A stretch of DNA of 64,000 nt from assembly GCF_900090225.1 (NCBI RefSeq), contig NZ_FMHY01000002.1, positions 4,960,001 through 5,024,000 of the forward strand, written 5' to 3'. Position numbers and translations under genes: made by a program. The notes below the pieces were generated by a model. That model did not search any database. It saw nothing but the letters and a program-made list of their open reading frames with translations, and was not told where the DNA came from. The DNA comes from Micromonospora eburnea. Its GTDB lineage: Bacteria > Actinomycetota > Actinomycetes > Mycobacteriales > Micromonosporaceae. Below are positions 16,995-25,864 of the stretch, in pieces (the stretch's first letter is position 1; each line of letters begins with the position of its first letter).

Positions 16995-19213
16995 AATTCA
17001 CCGATGGATACTGGCAGCTGCGGCCCGGGGTCAGCGTGCTGCGCCCCGGCACGGTGGAGTCGGTGGAGCCGGACGAGCGCGGGTTCACCGTGTTCGCGCC
17101 CACCGGCCGGATCACCGGCCGCGGCGACACCCTCAACCGGCCGGTGGTCACCGTACGGTTCTTCTCCCCCGCACCGGGCGTGGTCGGGGTGACCATCGGC
17201 CACCACTCCGGCGGGCTGCCCCGCGAGCCCCGGTTCACCCTCGCCGAGCGCACCGACCATCCCGTGCACGTGGAGGTCACCGGACTCACCGCGGCGCTGA
17301 CCACCGGCGAGCTGACCGCGCGGGTCGCGCTGGTCGGCACGTGGCGGGTCGACTTCCTGCGCGGGGACCGGCTGGTGACCTCCTCCACCGAGCGCAGCAT
17401 CGGCATCGTCACCGACGGCGAGGGCCACAAATACGTGCACGAGCGGCTGGCCCTGGGGGTCGGCGAGACGATCCACGGCCTCGGCGAACGGTTCGGCCCG
17501 TACGTCAAGAACGGCCAGACCGTGGACATCTGGAACGCCGACGGCGGCACGGCCAGCGAGCAGGCGTACAAGAACGTGCCGTTCTATCTCAGCAGCGCCG
17601 GATACGGGGTGTTCGTGGACCACCCCGAACTGGTCTCCTTCGAGATCGGCTCCGAGGTGGTGTCACAGACCCAGTTCAGCGTGGCGGGGCAGTCGCTGAC
17701 CTACCACGTGATCGACGGCCCGACCCCGAAGGACGTGCTGCGCCGGTACACGGCCCTGACCGGCCGGCCGGCGCGGGTGCCGGCGTGGTCGTACGGGCTG
17801 TGGCTGTCCACCTCGTTCACCACCTCGTACGACGAGAAGACGGTGACCGAGTTCATCGACGGGATGGCCGAGCGGGACCTGCCGCTGTCGGTGTTCCACT
17901 TCGACTGCTTCTGGATGCGCCAGTTCCACTGGGTCGACTTCGTCTGGGACCCGGAGACCTTCCCGGACCCGGAGGGCATGCTGCGCCGACTGCACGAGCG
18001 CGGCCTGAAGGTCAGCGTCTGGATCAACCCGTACATCGCCCAGCGGTCGTACCTGTTCGAGGAGGGCCGGCGGGCCGGCTACCTGGTCCGCAACCCGGAC
18101 GGCTCGGTCTGGCAGTGGGACAAGTGGCAGGCCGGCATGGCGCTGGTCGACTTCACCAACCCGGACGCGGCCCGCTGGTTCGCCGGCAAACTCAAGGTGC
18201 TGCTCGACATGGGGGTCGACTGCTTCAAGACCGACTTCGGCGAGCGGATCCCGACCGACGTGGTGTGGCACGACGGCGCCGACCCGCAGCGGATGCACAA
18301 CTACTACTCGTACCTGTACAACCGCACCGTCTTCGAGCTGCTGGAGGCCGAGCGCGGCGCGGGCAAGGCGGTCGTGTTCGCCCGGTCGGCGACGGCGGGC
18401 GGGCAACAGTTCCCGGTGCACTGGGGCGGCGACTGCGAGTCCACCTTCGTCGCGATGGCCGAGTCGCTGCGGGGCGGGCTGTCGCTGGCCGCGTCCGGTT
18501 TCGGCTACTGGAGCCACGACATCGGCGGCTTCGAGGGTACGCCCGACGCGGCGGTGTTCAAGCGGTGGATCGCCTTCGGCCTGCTCTCCTCGCACTCCCG
18601 GCTGCACGGCTCCGGCTCCTACCGGGTGCCGTGGGCGTACGACGACGAGGCGGTCGACGTGCTGCGCCACTTCACCCGCCTCAAGCTGCGCCTGATGCCG
18701 TACCTGGCGGCGGCGGCCGAGGAGGCGCACCGCGACGGCGTGCCGGTGCTGCGGCCGATGATCCTGGAGTTCCCGGACGACCCGACCGCCCCGCACCTGG
18801 ACCGGCAGTACATGCTCGGCCCGGACGTGCTGGTGGCACCGGTGCTCAGCGCCGACGGGCAGGTGACCTACTACGTGCCGGCCGGCACCTGGACCCATCT
18901 GGTCAGCGGCGCGCGGGTGACCGGCCCGGGCTGGGTCACCGAAAAGCACGACTTCGACAGCGTGCCCGTGCTCGCCCGACCCGGCGCGGTCGTCCCCTTC
19001 GGGGCGGTTGACGACCGACCCGACTACACCTGGGCCGACGGCGTACGGCTGCGGCTCTACGCGCCGGTCGAGGGGCAACAGGTCCGGGTCCGGGTGCCGG
19101 CGCCGGACGGCGGCACCGGGGCCGAGTTCGAGGTGCGGTACGAGAACGGCAGTGCCAGCGCCGAGCTGGTGTCGGGCTCTTCGTCAGGGCATGTGGTGGA
19201 GGTAGCGGAATGA
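16991..19213 (+). CDS. Alpha-xylosidase (GH31, YicI-like)
   Basis: 740 aa from a GTG overlapping the permease stop (GTGA). The N-terminal beta-sandwich (about 1-240) is followed by the GH31 (beta/alpha)8 barrel. The nucleophile Asp lies in CFKTDFGERIPTDVVWHDG, the form typical of YicI-type alpha-xylosidases. PVHWGGDCESTF and GFGYWSHDIGGFEG are further active-site loops, with the acid/base Asp in GGDCES. It releases alpha-linked xylose from the non-reducing end of xyloglucan fragments such as isoprimeverose. There is no signal peptide, so it acts on imported oligosaccharides in the cytosol. Confidence 0.93.
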   Translation: MKFTDGYWQLRPGVSVLRPGTVESVEPDERGFTVFAPTGRITGRGDTLNRPVVTVRFFSPAPGVVGVTIGHHSGGLPREPRFTLAERTDHPVHVEVTGLTAALTTGELTARVALVGTWRVDFLRGDRLVTSSTERSIGIVTDGEGHKYVHERLALGVGETIHGLGERFGPYVKNGQTVDIWNADGGTASEQAYKNVPFYLSSAGYGVFVDHPELVSFEIGSEVVSQTQFSVAGQSLTYHVIDGPTPKDVLRRYTALTGRPARVPAWSYGLWLSTSFTTSYDEKTVTEFIDGMAERDLPLSVFHFDCFWMRQFHWVDFVWDPETFPDPEGMLRRLHERGLKVSVWINPYIAQRSYLFEEGRRAGYLVRNPDGSVWQWDKWQAGMALVDFTNPDAARWFAGKLKVLLDMGVDCFKTDFGERIPTDVVWHDGADPQRMHNYYSYLYNRTVFELLEAERGAGKAVVFARSATAGGQQFPVHWGGDCESTFVAMAESLRGGLSLAASGFGYWSHDIGGFEGTPDAAVFKRWIAFGLLSSHSRLHGSGSYRVPWAYDDEAVDVLRHFTRLKLRLMPYLAAAAEEAHRDGVPVLRPMILEFPDDPTAPHLDRQYMLGPDVLVAPVLSADGQVTYYVPAGTWTHLVSGARVTGPGWVTEKHDFDSVPVLARPGAVVPFGAVDDRPDYTWADGVRLRLYAPVEGQQVRVRVPAPDGGTGAEFEVRYENGSASAELVSGSSSGHVVEVAE

Positions 19214-20610
19214 GCGGGTTCGTGTTTCCGGAGGGTTTCGTCTGGGGTTCCGCGACGGCGGCGTACCAGATCGAGGGCGCGGCCAAGGAGGACGGCCGGG
19301 GACCGTCCATCTGGGACACCTACAGCCACACGCCGGGACGGACCCGCAACGGGGACACCGGCGACGTGGCGGCCGACCACTACCACCGCTGGGCCGAGGA
19401 CGTGGACCAGATCGCCGCGCTCGGGCTCGGGGCGTACCGGTTCTCGATCTCCTGGCCCCGCGTACAGCCTGGCGGCTCGGGCGGCCTCAACCGCGCCGGG
19501 GTCGACTTCTACTCCCGGCTGGTGGACCGGCTGCTGGAGCACGGCGTCCAGCCGGTGGCCACGCTCTACCACTGGGACCTGCCGCAGGAACTGGAGGACG
19601 CGGGCGGCTGGCCGGCACGGGACACCGCACACCGGTTCGTCGACTACGCCGCCGGCATCGTCGGGGCGCTCGGCGATCGGGTGCACACCTGGACCACGTT
19701 CAACGAGCCGTGGTGCTCGGCCTACCTCGGCTACGCCTCCGGGGTACACGCGCCGGGGCGTACCGAACCGGCCGCGGCGCTGGCCGCCGTACACCATCTG
19801 AACCTGGCGCACGGCCTCGCCGGCCGGGTGATCCGGGACCTCGCCCCGGCGGCCCGGCTCTCGGTCACGCTGAACCTGCACGTGATCCGCCCGGCGTCGG
19901 ACTCGGCGGCCGACCAGGACGCGGTACGCCGGATCGACGCGCTCGCGAACCGGGCGTTCCTCGGGCCGATGCTGGACGGGGCGTACCCGGCGGACCTGCT
20001 CGCCGACACCGCGGCGGTCACCGACTGGTCGTTCGTACGCGACGGCGACGAGCGGGCCGCCGCGGTGCCGCTGGACGTGCTCGGCGTCAACTACTACGCG
20101 ACGGCCCTGGTCCGCGCCTGGGACGGCGCGTCGGACCGGTCGGAGGCGGACGGGCACGGCGACTCGGCCCACACCCCGTGGGTCGGTGCCGGCGACGTCG
20201 AGTTCCTGCCCCAGCCCGGTCCGCACACCGCGATGGGCTGGAACATCGACCCGGGCGGCCTGACCGAGCTGCTGCTGCGGCTGCGCCGGGAGCACCCCGA
20301 CCAGCCGTTGATGATCACGGAGAACGGCGCGGCGTTCGACGACGTCGTCGCGCCCGACGGCGTGGTCCACGACGACCGGCGGGTGGACTACCTGCGCCGG
20401 CACATCGCCGCGGTCGGCGAGGCGATGACGGGCGGGGCCGACGTGCGGGGGTACTTCGTCTGGTCACTGCTGGACAACTTCGAGTGGGCGTACGGGTACG
20501 ACCGGCGGTTCGGCATCATCCGCGTCGACTACGACACGCAGACGCGTACGTGGAAGGACAGCGCCCACTGGTACCGCCGGCTGGCCACCACCAACCGCCT
20601 ACCGGACTAA
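19210..20610 (+). CDS. Beta-glucosidase (GH1)
   Basis: 466 aa, full length for the family. The start ATGA overlaps the alpha-xylosidase stop by 4 nt. GH1 hallmarks: FVWGSATAAYQIEGA at the N-terminus, the acid/base Glu in TTFNEPWC (about residue 166), the nucleophile Glu in MITENGAAFDD (about 372), and the aglycone-site WSLLDNFEWAYGY near the end. It is cytosolic. With the alpha-xylosidase it would trim xylose and then glucose stepwise from xyloglucan oligosaccharides; this pairing is inferred from context. It is the last gene of the locus. Confidence 0.94.
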   Translation: MSGFVFPEGFVWGSATAAYQIEGAAKEDGRGPSIWDTYSHTPGRTRNGDTGDVAADHYHRWAEDVDQIAALGLGAYRFSISWPRVQPGGSGGLNRAGVDFYSRLVDRLLEHGVQPVATLYHWDLPQELEDAGGWPARDTAHRFVDYAAGIVGALGDRVHTWTTFNEPWCSAYLGYASGVHAPGRTEPAAALAAVHHLNLAHGLAGRVIRDLAPAARLSVTLNLHVIRPASDSAADQDAVRRIDALANRAFLGPMLDGAYPADLLADTAAVTDWSFVRDGDERAAAVPLDVLGVNYYATALVRAWDGASDRSEADGHGDSAHTPWVGAGDVEFLPQPGPHTAMGWNIDPGGLTELLLRLRREHPDQPLMITENGAAFDDVVAPDGVVHDDRRVDYLRRHIAAVGEAMTGGADVRGYFVWSLLDNFEWAYGYDRRFGIIRVDYDTQTRTWKDSAHWYRRLATTNRLPD

Positions 20611-20646
20611 ACCTCCACCCAGCCCCGCGTCTGGAGGACGAGAACC

Positions 20647-20668
20647 TGTCGCAAGACAGTTTGCGACA
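20647..20668. repeat. Perfect inverted repeat, 8-bp arms
   Basis: TGTCGCAA - GACAGT - TTGCGACA, a perfect 8-bp inverted repeat around 6 nt, 37 nt after the beta-glucosidase stop. It could be a short terminator stem or a protein site. It has no U-tract and modest G+C. Confidence 0.5.
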
Positions 20669-20879
20669 CGCCGTGTGCTCGCCATCCGAGCCCGTACCCC
20701 CTGCCTGTTGCATCGCTGGGGACGGCGGGTGCTGCGCTCGCGCGACCTGCCAGACGACGTGATCGACAAGCTGGCGGCGCCCATACCGCTCACGCCGGCA
20801 CCGCCGGATGGCGGCGCGGGCGGCGCTGGCGCTCGTGCGGCCTGCGCTGGACCGCCTACCCCGATCGACACACGTCGGT

Positions 20880-21006
20880 CACCATCGTCCGCCGCCGTGA
20901 CGAGAGACTGACGGATCCCAGGGATGGCCTTGATGACGTCGAGCACCAGGGGCCGGACGGACTCTTCGCCGAAATGGCATAGGTACGCGGCGTCGAGCCC
21001 GTCAGA
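20880..21006 (-). pseudogene. Possible remnant of a protein-coding gene
   Basis: On the minus strand an open stretch after an in-frame TGA (21009-21007) reads DGLDAAYLCHFGEESVRP, then LVLDVIKAIPGIRQSL. This is amphipathic and protein-like with normal codon choice, but it has no start codon with a ribosome site and soon dissolves into low-complexity Ala/Pro. It may be the residue of a decayed gene. No family was recognised, and the alternative is chance. Confidence 0.2.
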
Positions 21007-21092
21007 TCACGTCACACACCTGCGTGCACCCGAGCGGTCCCGCCGTCGCGCGCCGCGTCGATACATCACGCGGCACACGACGGCCGGGTGTG

Positions 21093-23651
21093 TCAGATCT
21101 TCGGCGAGATGACCGAGATATCGCCCGGCACCTCGGCGGCGTTCGCCGCGGTGATCAACTGGTCGAGGGTCATGTTGTGGGTGGTCGCGTCCCACGGGTC
21201 CCAGACCTTGAAGGTGCTGGTGTACTCGCCGGTCGCGCCGGCGCTGCTGTCCACCGAGCCGTACCCGTAGATCATCACGTAGTGGCGGACCAGGCCGCTA
21301 CCGCCCGGCGAGCCCCAGGGCAGCAGCTGCGGCTTGACCAGCAGGATCGATGGCTGGCCCTGGTTGATGCCGCGGCGGACCCGGTCGATGCCGTACTCCA
21401 GCGGCAGGTTGCGGTCGCCGAAGGAGTACCACCCGTAGAAGTCGTAGCCCATCCCGATCGGGGTGTGGCCCGACAGGGTGGACGCCATGTCCGACGGCAG
21501 GGTGCCGGTGGCACCGGTGTGGGACTGGCTGGCCAACTCGTTCTGGCTGGGCACGGTCGAGGCACCCATGGTCGCCGAGGCTGCCTGCAGGGTCCCCGGG
21601 CCGCAGTAGTTGCCCTTCTCCTGCGCCCAACCGCGCAGCTTCAGCATGCCAGCGTGCAGCTCGGGACGCTGGCTGCCGCCGGAGGTGACGGTCGCGTCGG
21701 CGTCCGCGCCGCCGTACTTGATCGTCTTCCAGGCGGTGGCGCATTTTCGCCAGGTGTTGGCTCTGAGCATGGTCGACTGGCAGACCACGGAGTCCCAGTC
21801 ACCGGCGCCGCCGAGGTGGACGCTGGCCCGGACCACCTGGTCCTTGCGGGACCACACCGCGACCACCGAACGCATTTGGGTGCCGTTGGTCTCCTGGCAC
21901 AGCTGGTAGTCGACGCCGCCGGAGGACTGATCGGCGGTGCAGGTGGAGTCGAACGTGACCGCGCCGTTCTGCCAGACGGTCGAGGAGTCGTTCACCGGGG
22001 CCACCACAGCGTAGATGTTCTCGTGGGTCGGCCCGGGGTTGACCGGGTCGTACGGGCCGACGACGCGCACCTCGTCGCCCCAGTTGCCCTCGATGGTGGT
22101 GATCCGCCCGTCCGGGTCAACGCCGGCGACCACGCCGATGTGGTTGCTCGCGCCGGAACTGCTGCCGAACAGCACCACGTCGCCGGGGCGGATGTTGCTC
22201 TTGGAACGCAGCAGGCCACGCGACTGGCCCCAGGTGTAGAAGGTGCCGCTGTAGGGGAAGAACACGTTGATGCCCGCCTGACGCCAGGTCCAGCTGGCGA
22301 ACATGCTGCACCAGGCCCAGCCGCACTGGACGCCGTTTTGGCCGTACGGGTTGCAGTTGTCGCCCCACTCGTGGACGCCGACCTGGCTGAGCGCGGCGTT
22401 GACAATCTTGTCGCGGATCTGCCAGTCGGACACCGAGCCGGGCGTCGGGTCACCGGGCACCGACGGGTTACCCGGGCCACCGGTGGGCTTCGGGTCGTTG
22501 TCGCAACGGTTCAGGACGATGTCGACCGAGGCCGTGTAGACGTAGTAGTCCGGGACCCACAGTCCGTCGCTGGTCTTGTCCCAGATCGCCGAACCGCCGT
22601 AGTTGAACTCGCCGTACGCCTGGCAGACGAGCGTGATGTAGCTGCCGCCCGGATACTTGTCCTCCACCTTGGTCGAGCTGAGGCTCTTGCCCTGGTAGCC
22701 GTTGAGCGTCGTCTTCGCCAGGTAGCGGTTGCCGCTGCCGGACGGGCCGTCGTTGTCGCAGCGGTTCAGGGTGATGTCGGTGGAGCCGGTGCGGACATAG
22801 AAGTCGGCCACCCACAGCCCGTCGCTGGTCTTGTCCCAGATCGCCGAACCGCCGTAGTTGAGTTCGCCGTACGCCTGGCACATCACGGTGATGTAGGTGC
22901 CCTCGGCGTACCGGTCGACGACCTTGCTCGCGGAGAGGCTCTTGGCGTGGTAGCCGTTGAGCGTGGTCCGGGCCAGGAACTGGCGTCCGCCGCCCGGGTT
23001 TCCGCTGACGCCGGGAGAGATGCCCAGCGACGTGCACGTCGGCATGCCGGGGATCCTGCCGTCGGTGCCGGTGGTGATGTAGACGTCGGGCACCCAGTAG
23101 CCGTCGTAGGTGTAGTTCCACAGGGTGCTGCCGTTCACGGCGAGGCCGTAGTCCTGGCACTTCAGGTACAGCAGACTGCCGGCCAGGTAGGCGTCGATGC
23201 GCACCCGGTCGGCGGGGTCGGCGCTGCCTCGGCCGTCGATGTCGACCTTGGCCGAGTACGGGCCGTGGATGGTGCCCGTCGAGGAATGCCCGTCGATGCC
23301 CAGCGCCAGGCAGCGCGGCACGCCGGGCACGAACCCGCTGTAGCCGGTGGTCACGTAGGCGTCCGGAATCCAGTGACCCTCACGGGTGTAGTCCCAGATC
23401 CCGCTGCCGCCCATCGACGGGCCGGAGTCCTGACAGCGCAGGTAGATCTGCTCGCCGGGCGTGTAGAGGTCGATGGCGTCGCGGTCGTCGGGGTTCATGC
23501 TGCCACGCCCGTCGATCGCCGTCTTGGCCGGGTAAGGCCCGTACATCGGGAACGTGGGGTCTGCCTGTGCCGGCTGCGACAGCACGACAGTCGTGCCGAT
23601 AGGCACGAGCACCAGCGCGAGGGCGGACAGCAGCATTCGTCTGAGGCGCAA
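21093..23651 (-). CDS. Secreted multi-repeat protein with CHAP and C39-like peptidase domains
   Basis: 852 aa from a TTG with AAGGAG 8 nt upstream; the signal peptide ends near residue 30 (AQA-DP). Two repeats of one type lie at about 38-115 and 130-208 (GRGS...CQD...IWDYT). Two of a second type lie at 223-299 and 308-385 (CQAYGE...GGSAIWDKTSDGLW), 85 residues apart and nearly identical. A CHAP amidase-like domain covers about 410-548 (Cys 448 in WAWCSMF, His 504 in NHIGVVAG). A Cys-containing beta region follows, then a C39-like peptidase (665-852; Cys 683 in NYCGPGTLQ, His 790 in RHYVMIYGYG, Asp 818 in VWDPWD). It probably works on or at the cell wall. The repeats may bind wall polymer; the combination is unusual. 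Confidence 0.85.
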   Translation of the reverse strand: MRLRRMLLSALALVLVPIGTTVVLSQPAQADPTFPMYGPYPAKTAIDGRGSMNPDDRDAIDLYTPGEQIYLRCQDSGPSMGGSGIWDYTREGHWIPDAYVTTGYSGFVPGVPRCLALGIDGHSSTGTIHGPYSAKVDIDGRGSADPADRVRIDAYLAGSLLYLKCQDYGLAVNGSTLWNYTYDGYWVPDVYITTGTDGRIPGMPTCTSLGISPGVSGNPGGGRQFLARTTLNGYHAKSLSASKVVDRYAEGTYITVMCQAYGELNYGGSAIWDKTSDGLWVADFYVRTGSTDITLNRCDNDGPSGSGNRYLAKTTLNGYQGKSLSSTKVEDKYPGGSYITLVCQAYGEFNYGGSAIWDKTSDGLWVPDYYVYTASVDIVLNRCDNDPKPTGGPGNPSVPGDPTPGSVSDWQIRDKIVNAALSQVGVHEWGDNCNPYGQNGVQCGWAWCSMFASWTWRQAGINVFFPYSGTFYTWGQSRGLLRSKSNIRPGDVVLFGSSSGASNHIGVVAGVDPDGRITTIEGNWGDEVRVVGPYDPVNPGPTHENIYAVVAPVNDSSTVWQNGAVTFDSTCTADQSSGGVDYQLCQETNGTQMRSVVAVWSRKDQVVRASVHLGGAGDWDSVVCQSTMLRANTWRKCATAWKTIKYGGADADATVTSGGSQRPELHAGMLKLRGWAQEKGNYCGPGTLQAASATMGASTVPSQNELASQSHTGATGTLPSDMASTLSGHTPIGMGYDFYGWYSFGDRNLPLEYGIDRVRRGINQGQPSILLVKPQLLPWGSPGGSGLVRHYVMIYGYGSVDSSAGATGEYTSTFKVWDPWDATTHNMTLDQLITAANAAEVPGDISVISPKI
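22555..22880 (-). repeat. Near-identical 75-nt direct repeats inside the CHAP/C39 gene
   Basis: The blocks about 22555-22625 and 22810-22880 differ at only a few bases and are offset by exactly 255 nt (85 codons). They encode the CQAYGE...IWDKTSDGLW parts of the two second-type repeats. The high DNA identity suggests recent duplication or gene conversion. Confidence 0.8.
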
Positions 23652-23808
23652 GGAAAGCGCTCCTTCTGGGTGTACGCGATCTCCGACAGACCGCCGGATG
23701 ATCATTGAGCGCAGGGGACGCTACCCCAGAGCGCAGTGGCCATCATGGACGGTGTCCACAGTTGCCGCCGGCAACCCCGGACGGCCTGAACGCGGCACAG
23801 GCCGACGG

Positions 23809-24567
23809 TCACGGCCGGGGCAGGTCAGCGCACAGCTTCCCCGGAAAGGCCGGTTCCACGGTGTGAACGCTTCCGCATCCGGCCTGCGTCGAGCTCGTGA
23901 TCATGCGCCAGCCAGGCTGGTCGGACCAACGCAGGAAGTAGCGGCGCACGTTGGTTGACGGGTCACAGCCCGACCTGGCCTCAGCACCGCAGGGCACCGG
24001 ATCGAACGGCACGGTCATCACCAGCCACGTGCCGTCGCAGCCTTCGACCGAGCCGACGGAGTGCCGGGACACGTCCAGGCCACCGACCGCGACGTCGATC
24101 CAGGCGCGATCACAGTGATCCGCCGGCATCGGGTCGCAACCGAACGTCGCGTCGCAGGGGTGGTACTCGTCGCCGTCGGGTTTCCACGGGTGTTGGTTCA
24201 GCACGACGATCCGGCCGTCGATCGGCCCGGGCGCGGTCAGCCTCACCTCACCCGGGGTGTGGGTGGGGCAGGCCCCGACCACCGCCGACAGGCGCGAGTC
24301 CTGCACCACGTTGGCGAAGATGTGGTTGTTCTCCTCCACGAAGTACTCGATGCGCGGGTCGCGCGAGCAACCGTCGGCGTCACCGAGCAGCGCCACGGTC
24401 AGCACGAGCGAGCGCGGGTCGTCGCTGACGCGTACCGCGGTGACGTCAGCCTGGTACGTGACCCAGTCGGCGTCTGCGGCGGAGCCGGCCGCCGAGGGCT
24501 CTGCGCCCGGCTGGGCGCAGCCCACGAGCACACCGAGGCACAGCAGGGCGGTGGCGATTCGACGCAT
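23809..24567 (-). CDS. Putative lipoprotein of unknown function
   Basis: 252 aa. The N-terminus MRRIATALLCLGVLVGCAQ carries a lipobox (LVGC, Cys about 17), so it is probably attached to the outer membrane face. The mature part has many cysteines (for example CSRDP, CPTHTP, CDATFGCDPM, CDRAW), likely forming disulfides, and Trp/Pro-rich beta-like segments. No known domain was recognised. It lies 157 nt upstream of the CHAP/C39 gene on the same strand, with its own spacing, so co-transcription is uncertain. Confidence 0.75.
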   Translation of the reverse strand: MRRIATALLCLGVLVGCAQPGAEPSAAGSAADADWVTYQADVTAVRVSDDPRSLVLTVALLGDADGCSRDPRIEYFVEENNHIFANVVQDSRLSAVVGACPTHTPGEVRLTAPGPIDGRIVVLNQHPWKPDGDEYHPCDATFGCDPMPADHCDRAWIDVAVGGLDVSRHSVGSVEGCDGTWLVMTVPFDPVPCGAEARSGCDPSTNVRRYFLRWSDQPGWRMITSSTQAGCGSVHTVEPAFPGKLCADLPRP

Positions 24568-24712
24568 GGCAACGAGTCTCCGTCCAGCCCCGACCCGTCA
24601 CATCCGTACGGATACTCAGGCCCGGCGACGACCTGCTCGCATCGCGGTCACCGCAGGTTCCATCGGTCTTCTCGGCTATCCACGCCACACCCGCCAACCA
24701 GTGTGATCGGGT

Positions 24713-25864
24713 TCAGGGTCGTGACAGGAGTGCCTGGGAGACAACGTCGGCGACGACCTTGGCTCCGGCGTCATTGGGGTGGACGTGGTCGCCGCTGTCA
24801 TGGTTGGGCAGCAGGCTGGATGGTGCCGCGGGATCGTGCAGTGCGCGGTCAAGGTCTGCGACCGTGCCGAGTTCAGGGCTCGCTCGGATCCACTGGTTGA
24901 GCTGCTGCCGTTTGTCCTCGTTTTCTGGAGTGTCGAATCCTGGGTTGATTGTGGCTGCGCCGCCGAACGGTGTCAGGGTCGCGATGATCGTCGTCAGTCC
25001 GTGCCGCTTGGCTCGTTGAGCGATCGATGTGAGTCCGGCGGCGAGTTCAGCGACCGGCACCGCCGGCAGTCCGAACATCCCGGGTATGCCGATGTTGTTG
25101 AGGCCTAGTTCCAGGACGAGGTGCGTCACCCCCGGCAGTGCGAGCACGTCCCGGTCGAACCGGGCGATCCCCCGCTCGCCGAAGACGTCGCTGAGCAGCC
25201 GGTTACCGGAAATGCCCAGGTTGACCACAGACAGGTCCGAGCCGCTGACCTGGCGGGCCAGCAGATCGGGGTATCGCAGGTTGGCGTTGGGTGTGGTGCC
25301 CACCCCGTCGGTCAACGAGTCACCGAACGCCGCGACCACGCGCCCGCCCGCCGATGTCCAGACGTCGATCCCGCTGAGGTAGAACCGAGGCTCGACCTCC
25401 TCAGGGTCGGGCAGTTTCGGGTGGGAGACGACGTCGCCACGTGCCACGTAGCCGGTCTGCAGGGCGAACGGGTGGTAGGTGGCTGGCCCGGTTTCGGACG
25501 CGTGGTAGGTGCTGACCGCCAGGTTGGTCTCGGTCGTCGTCGCAAAGCCGACCGGGTCGCTCACCGCCTCCTCGCCGACGCCGATCGTCACGTGCGGCGC
25601 CCCGCAGAAGGTGACCGCGGTGTCGGTGCTCGCGATGATCGAAGATCCGGCTTCGAGTGCAGCCGCCCGCGTACGGGCGATGGTGAGCGGCTGCTTGCCG
25701 TACAGGTTGCTGAGCCGTACTCGCAGACGCTCACCGCCACCACGCACTCGCACGACCTGACGCAGGGTTTGGTTGTGGAAGCCGCGGGACGGGTAGACGA
25801 GTGTCAGCGACTCGTATGGGCTGACCGGCGCGGACCGGAACGCCGCCGTCCACGTCATCGTCAT
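24713..25864 (-). CDS. SGNH/GDSL-family hydrolase
   Basis: 383 aa from ATG 25864, which overlaps the SDR stop (ATGA). An N-terminal beta domain (about 1-165) precedes the esterase fold. Block I is VVAAFGDSLTDGVG (Ser nucleophile), block II VVNLGISGNRLL, block III LELGLNNIG (Asn-Asn where Asn-Asp is usual), and block V the Asp/His pair of SGDHVHPNDAG. No signal peptide is seen, so it is probably cytosolic, unlike many relatives that act on polysaccharide acetyl esters. It is the last of three overlapping genes after MFS and SDR. Confidence 0.88.
   Translation of the reverse strand: MTMTWTAAFRSAPVSPYESLTLVYPSRGFHNQTLRQVVRVRGGGERLRVRLSNLYGKQPLTIARTRAAALEAGSSIIASTDTAVTFCGAPHVTIGVGEEAVSDPVGFATTTETNLAVSTYHASETGPATYHPFALQTGYVARGDVVSHPKLPDPEEVEPRFYLSGIDVWTSAGGRVVAAFGDSLTDGVGTTPNANLRYPDLLARQVSGSDLSVVNLGISGNRLLSDVFGERGIARFDRDVLALPGVTHLVLELGLNNIGIPGMFGLPAVPVAELAAGLTSIAQRAKRHGLTTIIATLTPFGGAATINPGFDTPENEDKRQQLNQWIRASPELGTVADLDRALHDPAAPSSLLPNHDSGDHVHPNDAGAKVVADVVSQALLSRP

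Larger units (their letters stand above)
20611..21092. other. Intergenic stretch with palindrome and possible gene remnant
   Basis: 482 nt between the beta-glucosidase and the CHAP/C39 gene, which converge on it. It holds the palindrome at 20647-20668 and a coding-like remnant near 20880-21006. No full gene, tRNA or transposase is seen. Confidence 0.5.

Noticed and set aside
21024..23708. 894-codon plus-strand frame opposite the CHAP/C39 gene
   Set aside because: Low-complexity Arg/Val/Gly product without domains; the minus strand has clear signal peptide and catalytic motifs.
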